The notes under the pieces: model-generated
The model's database searches: none
What the model was told of the DNA's origin: nothing
The model's input: only the letters and a program-made list of their open reading frames with translations
In this document: piece after piece, positions 40,459 to 49,519 of the stretch
Numbering within the stretch: the first letter of the stretch is position 1
Layout of the letters: every line of letters starts with the position of its first letter
Program-made: the position numbers and the translations under genes
Origin: JBAZOO01 sp041648735
Lineage (GTDB): Bacteria; Verrucomicrobiota; Lentisphaeria; Oligosphaerales; CAITYL01
Length of the DNA stretch: 64,000 nucleotides
NCBI GenBank assembly: GCA_041648735.1
Contig: JBAZOO010000005.1
Span: forward strand, 62,001 to 126,000
Reading direction: 5' to 3'

Positions 40459-42273
40459 TTGACCGATCCCCTTGCTGCCACCAGCGCCCATACCTTCCAC
40501 ATCCCCGTGATGGGGACCGGGTTCACCATTGATTCGCCGCTGAAGGTCGCGCGCTTCGGCATCACCTCGGTGATTTCCTTGGTGGACGATGTCCTCATCG
40601 AGCAGATGCGGGAGCACCACAGCCGGGCGGCCGGCGAGCCGTTCACCCCGATCCGGCCGGACGAGCCGGACTCCCGGGCGCGGCGGATCCAGGCCTACCT
40701 GGACTTCCTCGGCCGGCGGGTTGCGGCCCAGGTACGGGCCTTGCAGGCCGCGCCGTTCGTGCCGGGCAGCGAGATCGCCCGCTATTTCGAATGGCTGCCC
40801 GAGGAGGCGCCGGCAAAGGAGCTGTACCGGCGGATGCTGGCCACGGCCGAGCCGGCGGCCCAGGGCGCGCTCCAGGAGCGGCTGCGCCGGCTGGCCATCC
40901 CTGGCGGCATTGATGTCAACATCATGACCAAGCTCGAAGGCGACAGCTCCCGCGGCCGCAACGGCGCCGCGCCGGACGCCGACGACGCCCGCTCCGCCTT
41001 GCGCGGCTTCGCGACCAGTTCCCTGGAGTCGGCCGTCGTCTTCTCGGCGGGGCTCAACCGCCCCCTCTACGGCTATGCCGCCCGCTTCGCCGATTTCCTG
41101 CCCAGCGATGGGCGGCTTCCCCGCAAGCGCATCATCCTGAAGGTGAGCGACTTCCGTTCCGCGGTCATCCAGGGGACATTTTTCGCCAAGCACGGCCTCT
41201 GGCTCTCCGAGTTCCGGGTCGAGTCGGGGCTGAACTGCGGCGGGCACGCCTTCGCCACCAAGGGGCTGCTGATGGGGCCGATCCTGGCGGAGTTCAAGGC
41301 CCAGCGCGCCGCGCTGCTTGCGGAGCTGCGCGCCCACTATCTGGAGGCGCTCCGCCGCCGGGCGGTGACCCCGCCGCCCGCGGAGCGGCTCGGCCTGCGC
41401 ATCACCGCCCAGGGCGGCATCGGCACCGCCGCCGAAGACCGCCTGCTCCGCAGCGTCTATCATGTCGCTGGCACCGGCTGGGGGACGCCGTTCATGCTGG
41501 TGCCGGAAGCGGTCAGCATCGATCCCGAATCGCTGCGCCTCCTCGCCGCCGCCACCGCCGCCGACGTGGAACTCAGCGACAATTCGCCGCTGGGCGTGCC
41601 GTTCTGGAACCTGCGCGCCTCCGCCAGCGAACAGGCCCGCCGCCAGCGCATCCGCGACGGCCGTCCCGGCGCCCCCTGCCGCAAGGGTTTCGCCCTGTTC
41701 AACACCGAGCTGACCGAGCAGCCGGTCTGCGTCGCCTCCCACGCCTATCAGAGCTTGAAGCTCCGGCAATTGGCCGACAACCATCCCGGCGGCGAACCCG
41801 ATGCCGCCGCGGTGCACAAGGTCGTGACCAAGGCCTGCATCTGCCACGACCTCGCCGGCTGCGCCACCCTCAGCCACGGCCTGGATCCGGCGGCGACGCC
41901 CGCCGTCTGCTGCGGGCCCAACATCGCCTGGTTCCACCGCGTCGCCTCCCTTGAGGAGATGGTCGGGCACATCTATGGCCGCCTCTCACTCCTGGGCGAA
42001 GCGTCGCGCCCCCACCTGTTCATCAACGAACTCAGCCTCTACGTCGCGGAGCTGCGCCGGCAGGCGGCCGTGGCGTCGCAGGATGCCTCGGGGCGCCTCC
42101 ACGCCTACCTGCGCGATTTCCGCGCCAATCTCCTGGCCGGCATCGCCCATTACCGGGGTGAGACCGCCCGGTTCCTGGAAGCGGGCAAGGCCCGGTTCCT
42201 CCAGGAACTGGCGGCGCTGGAAGCCGAGGTCCAGGGCATCCAGGACGGGGTCGGCAGTCCGCTTCCGGCCTGA
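40459..42273 (+). CDS. Large conserved-looking protein of unknown function (FMN-barrel-like motifs)
   Basis: The 604-residue protein starts with TTG (site TGGAGCC), the frame's best start because HTFHIPVMGTGFTIDSP and FGITSVISLVDD close behind it look conserved. A central part resembles FMN-dependent TIM barrels such as nitronate monooxygenase: NCGGHAFATKGLLMGP, ITAQGGIGTAAEDRLL, then GWGTPFMLVPEAV. The C-terminal third has a Cys cluster, ACICHDLAGCATL and VCCGPNIAWF, which could hold metal or Fe-S. No signal peptide is seen. Its activity is unknown; proteins with this start and Cys cluster seem to occur in several anaerobic phyla, but that is from memory. It follows a structured leader. Confidence 0.75.
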   Translation: MTDPLAATSAHTFHIPVMGTGFTIDSPLKVARFGITSVISLVDDVLIEQMREHHSRAAGEPFTPIRPDEPDSRARRIQAYLDFLGRRVAAQVRALQAAPFVPGSEIARYFEWLPEEAPAKELYRRMLATAEPAAQGALQERLRRLAIPGGIDVNIMTKLEGDSSRGRNGAAPDADDARSALRGFATSSLESAVVFSAGLNRPLYGYAARFADFLPSDGRLPRKRIILKVSDFRSAVIQGTFFAKHGLWLSEFRVESGLNCGGHAFATKGLLMGPILAEFKAQRAALLAELRAHYLEALRRRAVTPPPAERLGLRITAQGGIGTAAEDRLLRSVYHVAGTGWGTPFMLVPEAVSIDPESLRLLAAATAADVELSDNSPLGVPFWNLRASASEQARRQRIRDGRPGAPCRKGFALFNTELTEQPVCVASHAYQSLKLRQLADNHPGGEPDAAAVHKVVTKACICHDLAGCATLSHGLDPAATPAVCCGPNIAWFHRVASLEEMVGHIYGRLSLLGEASRPHLFINELSLYVAELRRQAAVASQDASGRLHAYLRDFRANLLAGIAHYRGETARFLEAGKARFLQELAALEAEVQGIQDGVGSPLPA

Positions 42274-42358
42274 CCGGCGGCGGGGCTGGGGCGCGGCGGT
42301 ATAGTACGGGCTTTTTGCGCCCCAAACTCCACCACCGCCGCCAGCGAGTCCGAGGATC

Positions 42359-43639
42359 ATGAGCACCCACGCCTGGATCAGCGTCGCCGTCTTTTTTGCC
42401 TGCTATCTCCTGTTCGTGCTGTTGCCGGCCCGCCGGTCCTGGGTCGCCCTGGGTGGCGGCCTGGCGCTGGTCGCCGCCGGGGTGCTGGGCTGGCGCGAGG
42501 CGCTGTTCGAGGCGGTGGAATGGAACGTCATCGGCCTGTTCTTCGGCACGTTGGTGCTCGCGGAGCTGTTCCTGATGTCGCGGATGCCGGCGGTGCTGGC
42601 GGAATGGCTGGTGGACCGGATGAAGACCGCCCGCGGGGCGATGCTGGCGGTCTGCCTGCTGGCGGGGTTCCTCTCGGCTTTCCTGGAAAACGTCGCGGTC
42701 GTGCTGCTGCTGGCGCCGGTGGCCCTGAGCCTGACCGAGAAGCTCAAGCTCTCGCCGGTGCGGCTGCTGCTGGGCATTGCGATCATGTCCAACCTGGAAG
42801 GCACGGCGACGCTGATCGGCGACCCGCCGAGCATGATCCTCGCCGGCTACCTGAAGCTCTCGTTCAACGACTTCTTCTTCTACCACGGCCGGCCCTCCAT
42901 CTTTTTCGCGATCCAGCTCGGGCTGGCGGGGGCGCTGGCGGTCCTCTGGTGGCTCCTGCGCGACCTGAAGCAGCCGGTGGCGCTGGTGCCCGTCGAGAAG
43001 GTGCGCTCCCATTTCCCGGCCGCCCTCATGGGGCTGCTGGTGCTCGGCCTGGCCTTCGCCTCCCTCATCGACCGCGACTTCGAATGGTTCGCCGGCACCC
43101 TCGCCCTGGCCCTGGCCGCCGCCGGGCTGCTCTGGTACCGCCTGGTGGCCCGCTGGGGGCGGCTGCGGCCGCTGCTGACCTCGCTGGACTGGGACACGAC
43201 CCTTTTCCTGGCCGGCGTCTTCGTCGTGGTCGGCGCCCTGACCGGCAGCGGCGTCCCCGGACTCCTGGCCGGCGGCATCGCCCGGCTGGTCGGCGACAGC
43301 GAACTCCTGGCCTTCCTCATCCTGGTGGCGACCGCCACGCTTGTCTCCGGCTTCGTGGACAACGTCCCCTTCCTCACCGCCATGATCCCGGTGACCCAGA
43401 AGGTCGCCGACAGCATCGGCGCGCCAGTGCCGCTGCTGATGTTCGGCCTGCTCATCGGCGTCTGCCTCGGCGGCAACATCACCCCGATCGGCGCCTCCGC
43501 CAACCTGGTGGCCATGGGGCTGCTGAAGAAGCAGGGGCACCCGGTGAGCTTCCGCGGCTTCATGCGGCTCGGCATCCCGATCACCGCCGTGACCCTGCTC
43601 CTGGGCGGCCTCTTCATCTGGCTGGTCTGGCGTTCCTGA
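42359..43639 (+). CDS. ArsB/NhaD/SLC13-superfamily permease
   Basis: The 426-residue integral membrane protein has about eleven hydrophobic segments. Conserved family points are ENVAVVLLLAPV in the middle of the first half, then SNLEGTATLIGDPPSMIL, the repeated-motif equivalent of the ion/substrate loop. The second-half copy is DNVPFLTAMIPV, with GGNITPIGASANLV. These are typical of ion-transporter superfamily proteins that move arsenite, citrate, dicarboxylates or Na+/H+. The substrate is unknown. A TATAGT box at 42300-42305 is a probable -10. No ars genes are nearby. Confidence 0.85.
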   Translation: MSTHAWISVAVFFACYLLFVLLPARRSWVALGGGLALVAAGVLGWREALFEAVEWNVIGLFFGTLVLAELFLMSRMPAVLAEWLVDRMKTARGAMLAVCLLAGFLSAFLENVAVVLLLAPVALSLTEKLKLSPVRLLLGIAIMSNLEGTATLIGDPPSMILAGYLKLSFNDFFFYHGRPSIFFAIQLGLAGALAVLWWLLRDLKQPVALVPVEKVRSHFPAALMGLLVLGLAFASLIDRDFEWFAGTLALALAAAGLLWYRLVARWGRLRPLLTSLDWDTTLFLAGVFVVVGALTGSGVPGLLAGGIARLVGDSELLAFLILVATATLVSGFVDNVPFLTAMIPVTQKVADSIGAPVPLLMFGLLIGVCLGGNITPIGASANLVAMGLLKKQGHPVSFRGFMRLGIPITAVTLLLGGLFIWLVWRS

Positions 43640-43655
43640 CGGCGCCGGGTTCGCC

Positions 43656-44459
43656 TCAATCCAGGAAGAAGTCGCCGGCGGCGTCGAGGCGGGCGCGCAG
43701 CTCGGCATTGGCGGGCGTCGCCGGCGCCGGTGCCGGTGCGGGCGTGGCCTGGCCCGTGCGCCAGGCGGCCAGCACCTCGCGCAGGCGTGGCCGGATGCGC
43801 TCGCGCGCCGTGGCGCGGGGCACGCCCCCCGCCAGCAGCCGGTCGTAGGCGGTCTCCTGGTGCCGGATCCAGGCGACCACCGCCAGGGTGACGGCCCGTT
43901 CCGACAACTCCTTGGCGGCGGCGCCGCGGCCGACCCGGCCGCTGTGCTTCGCGCAGGCATGGTCGGTGATCCGCCGCTCCTCCCCGGCCGGACAGCCGGG
44001 GAAGCGCGCCCGCACCGCCGCGGCGAACTCCGCATGGTAGGCGGCATCTTCCCGCGCCAGCCGGACCTGGTTCCGCTGGCGGCGTCCGGCGCGCGCATCC
44101 GCGTCCGCCAGACACGCCGCCCGCGCCCGGACCACCGCCGCCGCTGCCGCCAAGGTGCCGACCCGGACGTGCCGGCGCTGGCGGTGGTGCCATTCCAGCA
44201 CCGGCACGGCGGCCCGGCCGCCCGGCTGTTGCAGCCGGCGGGTCAGGGCGGGATTCCCGGCGGGGACGAACTCCAGGCCGCCCAGCCCCGCGCAGGCGGC
44301 GCAGGCCAGCCGCCGGCCGCCGGCATCCTGGGCCAGGGCGATCTCGTCCCGCCGCAACAGCCGCCGGCAGGCCACGCACCGGGTTCCGGGCTGATGCCCG
44401 CGCCGGGCGAACTCCGCGGGCAGGGCGGCGGCGGCAATTGGACGCCGGGGCGGGGACAT
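43656..44459 (-). CDS. DUF2293 domain-containing zinc-ribbon protein
   Basis: The 267-residue protein has an N-terminal zinc-ribbon-like part with CVAC and CAAC pairs (about 28-55). The body is Arg/Ala-rich and includes SGRVGRGAAAKEL and then ERAVTLAVVAWIRHQETAYDRLLAGGV, the DUF2293 pattern. The tail is Pro/Ala-rich. The family's role is unknown; the basic composition suggests nucleic-acid contact. It is divergent from the lipoprotein gene. Confidence 0.75.
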   Translation of the reverse strand: MSPPRRPIAAAALPAEFARRGHQPGTRCVACRRLLRRDEIALAQDAGGRRLACAACAGLGGLEFVPAGNPALTRRLQQPGGRAAVPVLEWHHRQRRHVRVGTLAAAAAVVRARAACLADADARAGRRQRNQVRLAREDAAYHAEFAAAVRARFPGCPAGEERRITDHACAKHSGRVGRGAAAKELSERAVTLAVVAWIRHQETAYDRLLAGGVPRATARERIRPRLREVLAAWRTGQATPAPAPAPATPANAELRARLDAAGDFFLD

Positions 44460-44564
44460 GAAACGGCGGCTCCTGGGGCGAAGAAGTGGGGGGAAGGCGG
44501 CAGCCAATAATGTGGCGGCGGCGCCCCCGATGGCAAGCCCCGCCGCCGCAGCGGCTCTGGGGCG

Positions 44565-44593
44565 TTGGCCGCGACGCGGGGACGGATTATGTT
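44565..44593 (+). promoter_or_regulatory. Sigma-70-like promoter of the lipoprotein gene
   Basis: TTGGCC-N17-TATGTT, about 70 bases before the ATG at 44662. Confidence 0.55.
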
Positions 44594-44661
44594 GGCGGGA
44601 ATGCCGCCGCGCATGGTCGCGCGCGGGAAAAAACGCCTGCCATCCTTGGAGATTTCTGGCC

Positions 44662-44931
44662 ATGACTCCTGCGAACTCCGCAATCCCCTGCCTCCTGCTT
44701 GCCGCCGGGCTCATCCTGGCCGCCGCCACCGGCTGCGCTGGCCTGGAAGAGCACAAGGGCGCGGCCACCGGCGCCGTGATCGGCGGCACGGTCGGCGCCC
44801 TCACCGGCTCGGCGGTGGGCGGCGAAGGCAACCGCACCGGCGCGGCGATCATCGGCGGCGCCGTGGGCGCGGCCGCCGGCGGTGCCGTCGGCCATTACGG
44901 CTACGACGAAAAGCAGAAAACCGACAAGTGA
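44662..44931 (+). CDS. Glycine-zipper lipoprotein
   Basis: The 89-residue protein has a lipoprotein signal peptide with lipobox LILAAATGC and mature N-terminus at Cys19. Two glycine-zipper segments follow: GAATGAVIGGTVGALTGSAVGG and a second of the GAAIIGGAVGAAAGGAVGH type. Such small proteins insert in or line the envelope, and resemble the SlyB/OsmB type. The ATG is preceded by TTGGAGA. The gene carries its own promoter and ends next to a tandem repeat. Confidence 0.85.
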   Translation: MTPANSAIPCLLLAAGLILAAATGCAGLEEHKGAATGAVIGGTVGALTGSAVGGEGNRTGAAIIGGAVGAAAGGAVGHYGYDEKQKTDK

Positions 44932-44933
44932 CC

Positions 44934-44983
44934 TCATGGCTCCCATGGGACTCATGGGACTCATGGGACTCATGGGACTCATG
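44934..44983. repeat. Tandem 9-bp GGGACTCAT array
   Basis: Four perfect GGGACTCAT units with a degenerate unit at the left (GGCTCCCAT). The array lies between the convergent lipoprotein and dus genes, and the last unit supplies the stop codon of dus. Related degenerate copies lie at 3230, 35256, 53590 and 54490. Confidence 0.85.
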
Positions 44984-45989
44984 GCCCCGCCTCGGCCCGA
45001 AGGGCGGCCTGGAAGCTTTCGGCGTCGGCGGCGGCGGCCAGCGCCTGGAAGCGGGGTGAGCCCAGGCCGAAGAGGTGGCGCGCGAGTTCGAGGAGGAAGC
45101 CGCGGCGCCAGCGCTCCGGCCCGGCGGCGGCGGTCTGGGCGAGGCTGAGGAGGAAGGCGGCCTTTTCGGCCGCCCCGCGTTCCGCGGCGGGCTGGCCGGC
45201 CGCGGCGGCGCGGATTTCCGCCAGCAGCCAGGGGTTGCGCAGCAGGCCGCGGGCGGGGGTGACGCCGTCCACGCCGGTTTCCCGGTGCAGCGCCAGCGCC
45301 GCGGCCGGGGTGAAGACGTTGCCGCTGGCGAGCAGGGGGATGCCGGGCAGGAGTTGGCGGGCGCGCTTCAGCCGGTCGCCGGCGTCGGGCGCGGCGTGGT
45401 AGCCTTCGGCCACCGTGCGCCAGTGGAGCATGACGAAGTCCGGCTGGGCGCTGCGCACGGCCGCCAGCAGCGCCGGCAGCTCGTGCGGACTTCGCAAGCC
45501 GCTGCGGAGCTTGACGCTGACGCCGTGCTCCGGGCAGGCCCGGCGCAGGGCGAGCAGGGCGTCGTGGATCCAGCGCGGCTCGGCCAGGCGCGCGCCGCCG
45601 GCGCCATTGCGGACCACGGTCGGGCTTGGGCAGGCGCAGTTCAGGTCAATGCCGACAATGCCGGGGAGGCGGACGATCTCCGCCGCGGCCGCCGCCAGCA
45701 GGGGGATGTCGGTGCCCATGAGCTGGACGACGCTGGGGAGCTGGAACGCCGTGGCGGCGTCCAGGAATTCGGCCAGCCGTTCCCGCAGCCGCGCCGGGCG
45801 GGGCACGGCCGTGGAGATGCGGAGGAACGGCGTGATCCAGGAGCGCGCCAGGCCGCGGGTGGTCAGCACCCGCACGAAGGCGCCGGCGGTGATTCCCTCC
45901 ATCGGCCCCGGCGGCAGCCGGTCCGGCAGGGAGAGGCGTCCGCCCGCAAGCGGCAGCGGCTGGAGGAACGGATGGGTGGCGGGGGGCAA
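44979..45989 (-). CDS. tRNA-dihydrouridine synthase
   Basis: The 336-residue FMN enzyme reduces uridines in the tRNA D-loop. It shows APMEG-type PPGPMEGITAGAFVR, then QLMGTD, IDLNCACPSPTVVRNGAGGARL with the catalytic Cys in the CxCP group, SVKLRSGL, and VTPARGLLRNPWLL. This pattern places it in the Dus family, though which subfamily (A, B or C) is uncertain. Its stop codon lies inside the GGGACTCAT array. Confidence 0.88.
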   Translation of the reverse strand: MPPATHPFLQPLPLAGGRLSLPDRLPPGPMEGITAGAFVRVLTTRGLARSWITPFLRISTAVPRPARLRERLAEFLDAATAFQLPSVVQLMGTDIPLLAAAAAEIVRLPGIVGIDLNCACPSPTVVRNGAGGARLAEPRWIHDALLALRRACPEHGVSVKLRSGLRSPHELPALLAAVRSAQPDFVMLHWRTVAEGYHAAPDAGDRLKRARQLLPGIPLLASGNVFTPAAALALHRETGVDGVTPARGLLRNPWLLAEIRAAAAGQPAAERGAAEKAAFLLSLAQTAAAGPERWRRGFLLELARHLFGLGSPRFQALAAAADAESFQAALRAEAGP

Positions 45990-46020
45990 GTTTTGCGTTC
46001 CCGTTCTCTTTGGCGGCGGC

Positions 46021-47085
46021 TTACGGCGTGCCGGTGCCGCTGCCGCTGGCCTGGAAGGCGGCGTGCCAGGCGGCGGCGAGGAGGGCGGCGGCGGCGAGGA
46101 GGGCGGCGGCCTGGAGCCAGGCGGAAGTGCGGCGGTCGCGGCAGGGGATGAGGATGGCGCCGGCGGCGAGGCCGGCGAGGAACCCCCAGGCGTGGCCGCC
46201 CACGTCCGCCCGGGGCGCCGTGCCGAGGAAGGCGAGGAGCGCGACTGCGGCGAGCAGCGGCAGCCAGCTCCGGCTCCAGAAGGAGAGCAGGTCGCGCCAG
46301 CCTTTCCAGACCCGGCTGACTTGCAGCGTGGCGAGGCTCCCGAGGGCGGCGAAGGTGGCGGTGCTGGCGCCGACCGCGACGTGGCCAGGGCCGGCTTGCA
46401 GGGCGGCGAGGGCGTTGCCGGCGCTCCCGGCGAGGAGGATGGCGAGCAGCCCCAGGCCGGGGCCGACGCCGCGGATCAGGAAGAAGCCGAACCAGGCCAG
46501 GCAGACGGCGTTGGCGAGCACATGCGGGAGGTCGGCGTGGAGGGTCAGGGCGGTGAGCGGGCGCCACCAGTCGCCGGCGAGGATGCGCCCGGCGTCGGCG
46601 GCGCCGGCGGCCTGGGCGGGCACGGCCGGGTCGAACTCGCCGGTGATGCCGTGGAAGAGGAGCAGGAGCAGGGCGGCGACCAGGGCGGGGATGGCCGCGT
46701 GCCGGTACGCGGCGGGGGTCTGGGGCAGGAACTGCCGGTGGGGCGGCCAATGGCGGTTGACGCGGTGGTAGGCGCTGAGTTCCCGCCGGGCCGGGATGGC
46801 GAACTCCGCGGGCACCACCAGCTCCCAGCCGCCGCCGCCGCCGGTTTCCAGCCGGTAGGGGATGCGGGCGGCGGCCAGGGCGGCCATCCGCGGCAACGGC
46901 TTGCGCCAGCCCTGGCAGCGGATGCGGATCGTGGGGCCTTCGCCAAGATCGTCACTGGCCTCGGCAGCGGCCTCGGCGGGGGCGGCCGGCGGTGGCCACG
47001 CCGGGAGGGGGGGCAGCACCACTTCGGGCGGCGGCGCGGGGGCGGCGGGATCCGGCTCGGCGGGGAAGGCGGGGTGACGCTTCAT
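46021..47085 (-). CDS. Rhomboid family intramembrane serine protease
   Basis: The 354-residue protein has a Pro/Ala-rich cytoplasmic start and a small soluble domain (about 50-115) with an amphipathic RELSAYHRVNRHWPP segment. Six or so transmembrane helices follow. Rhomboid signatures are HADLPHVLANA (the His/Asn oxyanion region), the catalytic S241 in VGASTATFAALG and H298 in DVGGHAWGFLAG, so it should be active. Rhomboids cut single-pass membrane proteins. The substrate is unknown. It is divergent from the 47295 gene. Confidence 0.85.
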   Translation of the reverse strand: MKRHPAFPAEPDPAAPAPPPEVVLPPLPAWPPPAAPAEAAAEASDDLGEGPTIRIRCQGWRKPLPRMAALAAARIPYRLETGGGGGWELVVPAEFAIPARRELSAYHRVNRHWPPHRQFLPQTPAAYRHAAIPALVAALLLLLFHGITGEFDPAVPAQAAGAADAGRILAGDWWRPLTALTLHADLPHVLANAVCLAWFGFFLIRGVGPGLGLLAILLAGSAGNALAALQAGPGHVAVGASTATFAALGSLATLQVSRVWKGWRDLLSFWSRSWLPLLAAVALLAFLGTAPRADVGGHAWGFLAGLAAGAILIPCRDRRTSAWLQAAALLAAAALLAAAWHAAFQASGSGTGTP

Positions 47086-47241
47086 GGGGGGGGGCGGGGC
47101 GCTTCCAGATGGCGGTGGAACCAGCAGGTGCAAAACGTACAGCCGCCGGGGGATTTGTAAAACCTGGCCGCGGGGCAAGCGGGAAAGCGCGGGAAAGGTG
47201 GCATTGGCCGCCGCCGTCCTTTCTTTCGTGCGGCCGGCCGT

Positions 47242-47247
47242 TATACT
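47242..47247 (+). promoter_or_regulatory. -10-like box TATACT of the cyclo-ligase gene
   Basis: AT-rich hexamer about 48 bases before the ATG at 47295. The -35 is unclear. Confidence 0.35.
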
Positions 47248-47294
47248 ACCTCAATTCGCCACTTTTTCTTGGGACAGGGCAGAGGGTCGCTTGG

Positions 47295-47927
47295 ATGGGC
47301 ATTGCGCCGATGGCAGAGAAGCAACGGCTGCGTTCCCGGTTGCGGGAGCAGGGGCGCCACTGGGATCCGGCCACCACGGCGGACGCCAGTCGGCGCATCC
47401 GTGACCGGCTCCGGGAACTGCCCGAATTCCGGGCGGCCAGCACGGTCGCGATCTTTTGGGCAATGCCGGGCGAAGTGGAGCTGGCGGAGCTGGCGGCGGC
47501 GGCGCTCGCCGCCGGCCGGCAGGTGTGGCTGCCGCGGTTCGAGCCGCGGAGCGGCGACTACCGGATGGTGATGGTGGCCGACTTGCGGCGCGACCTGGTG
47601 CCGGGGGCGTTCGGCATTGTGGAGCCGCGGCCGGAGTTGCCGGCGGTGGCGGCCACGGCGGGGGCGGACGTGCTTTGGCTGGTGCCCGGCCTCGGCTTCG
47701 ACCGGCAAGGCGGGCGGCTGGGGCGCGGCAAAGGGTTCTACGACCGGCTGCTGGCCGGCGCTGGCGGCTGCAAGGCCGGGGTCGCCTTTGCCTGGCAGCT
47801 CCTGCCGGCCGTGCCCGTCGCGCCGCACGACATCCGGATGGACCTGGTGGTCACCGAGCGGGAGACGGTGCGGGTGCGCCGTCCAGAAGAACCAGAACAA
47901 CCAGAACAACCTCTGACCGAAGGATGA
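47295..47927 (+). CDS. 5-formyltetrahydrofolate cyclo-ligase
   Basis: The 210-residue protein converts 5-formyl-THF to 5,10-methenyl-THF with ATP, recovering folate from its storage form. The N-terminus is AEKQRLRSRLREQ. FWAMPGEVEL follows, and the hallmark is GLGFDRQGGRLGRGKGFYDRLL. The start at 47295 has a weak site; ATG 47310 is an alternative. It lies eight bases before rny. FolD, which makes the same methenyl intermediate, is 12 kb away. Confidence 0.9.
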   Translation: MGIAPMAEKQRLRSRLREQGRHWDPATTADASRRIRDRLRELPEFRAASTVAIFWAMPGEVELAELAAAALAAGRQVWLPRFEPRSGDYRMVMVADLRRDLVPGAFGIVEPRPELPAVAATAGADVLWLVPGLGFDRQGGRLGRGKGFYDRLLAGAGGCKAGVAFAWQLLPAVPVAPHDIRMDLVVTERETVRVRRPEEPEQPEQPLTEG

Positions 47928-47934
47928 GATAGCC

Positions 47935-49515
47935 ATGTGGGAAATCCTGCAAAGCCTGAAAGAGACCCTTGCCGACCAGGCGAACCTGGTCATGATGGCC
48001 GTTTCCGTCGTCTGTTTCCTGGCCGGCTTCGGCATCAAGACCATTGTGGACCGGGCCGCCGGCCGGGATGCCGACAAGGCGCGGGCGAACGCCCGGCAGG
48101 ATGCGGAGGCCATCCTGCGCGACGCCCGGCTGGCCGCCAAGGAGGAGGCCATCACGGCCAAGGAGGCGTTCGAGCGCGCCACCCGCGAACGCCGCCAGGA
48201 ACTGGCCAAGCTCGAGGAGCGGATGGAGCTGCGCGAGGAGACCTTGGACCGGCGTTCGGCCAGCGTCGAGAACCGCGCCGGCGACCTCGACCGCCGCGAA
48301 CAGCGGCTGCACGCCGACGAGAAACGGATCCAGGCCGGACTCGAACAGGCGCAGCAGGCCCGCCAGCGGGAAGAGCGCGAGCTGGAGCGGATCGCCGGCT
48401 TGAGCCGCGATGCCGCCCGCGAGCAGATCCTTGCCCGGCTTGGCACGGAGCTGGAGGCCGAGCGGGGCGCCCTGGTCCGCCGCCACCAGGAGGAGTGCCG
48501 GCAGGAACTGGAACGGGAAGGGCGCGAGATCATGGTCAATGCCATGGAACGCTATGCCGGCGACTGCGCCTACGAGCGCACCACGGCCACCATCCCCCTG
48601 CCCAACGACGAGATGAAGGGGCGCATCATCGGCCGCGAGGGGCGCAACATCCGCGCCATCGAGGCCGCCACCGGCGTCAGCGTGCTCATTGACGACACGC
48701 CCGAGGCGGTGGTCATTTCCTGCTTCGACCCAGTCCGCCGCGAGATCGGCCGGGTGGCGATGGAACGGCTGATCGCCGACGGCCGCATCCACCCGACCAG
48801 GATCGAGGAGATTGTGGAAAAGGTCAGCAAGGAGATTGACGGCGAGATCCTCAAGGCCGGGCAGGCGGCCGTGGAGCGGCTCGGGATCACCGGGGTCAAG
48901 CCGCCCCTGGTCAAGCTGCTTGGCCGCCTCAAGTACCGCTACAGCTATTCCCAGAACGTCCTCGCCCATTCGGAGGAGGCCGCCTATTTCATGGGCGCCA
49001 TCGCCGCCCAGCTTGGCCTGGACGAACGCAAGGCCCGCCGCATCGGCCTTTTCCATGACCTCGGCAAGGCAGTTGACCACGAGGTGGAAGGCTCGCACGC
49101 CATCATCGGCAGCGACCTGCTCAAGCGCAACGGCGAGGATGACGACGTGGTCCGTGCCGTCGCCTGCCACCACGAGGAGGCCGAATGCCCCTCCCTCTAC
49201 GGCGCGCTGGTCAAGCTCAGCGACAAGCTCAGCGCCAGCCGCCCCGGCGCCCGCTGCGAGACCACCGAACTCTACCTGAAGCGGCTGGAGCAGCTCGAAG
49301 CCATCGGCCGCGCCTTCCCCGGCGTCGAGAACTGCTACGCGATCCAGGCCGGGCGCGAACTCCGCATCCTGGTCCAGCCCGAACGGATCAGCGAGGAGCG
49401 GGCGGCGGCGCTGGCCCACGACGTGGCCCGCAAGGTCGAGCAGGAAATGCGCTATCCCGGCCAGATCAAGGTCACCGTGGTCCGCGAGACCCGCGCCAGC
49501 GGCCTGGCAAGCTGA
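47935..49515 (+). CDS. rny: Ribonuclease Y
   Basis: The 526-residue endoribonuclease starts mRNA decay at the membrane. It has an N-terminal transmembrane segment (about 18-36), a long charged coiled coil (about 45-200), a KH domain with GRIIGREGRNIRAIEAATGV, and an HD domain with the catalytic FHDLGKAVDHE (near 373). Length and order are typical. It is tightly linked to the cyclo-ligase gene. The next 150 bases contain an inverted repeat (CGGACCGGA / TCCGGTCCG) that may protect or terminate the transcript. Confidence 0.95.
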   Translation: MWEILQSLKETLADQANLVMMAVSVVCFLAGFGIKTIVDRAAGRDADKARANARQDAEAILRDARLAAKEEAITAKEAFERATRERRQELAKLEERMELREETLDRRSASVENRAGDLDRREQRLHADEKRIQAGLEQAQQARQREERELERIAGLSRDAAREQILARLGTELEAERGALVRRHQEECRQELEREGREIMVNAMERYAGDCAYERTTATIPLPNDEMKGRIIGREGRNIRAIEAATGVSVLIDDTPEAVVISCFDPVRREIGRVAMERLIADGRIHPTRIEEIVEKVSKEIDGEILKAGQAAVERLGITGVKPPLVKLLGRLKYRYSYSQNVLAHSEEAAYFMGAIAAQLGLDERKARRIGLFHDLGKAVDHEVEGSHAIIGSDLLKRNGEDDDVVRAVACHHEEAECPSLYGALVKLSDKLSASRPGARCETTELYLKRLEQLEAIGRAFPGVENCYAIQAGRELRILVQPERISEERAAALAHDVARKVEQEMRYPGQIKVTVVRETRASGLAS

Positions 49516-49519
49516 TCGC

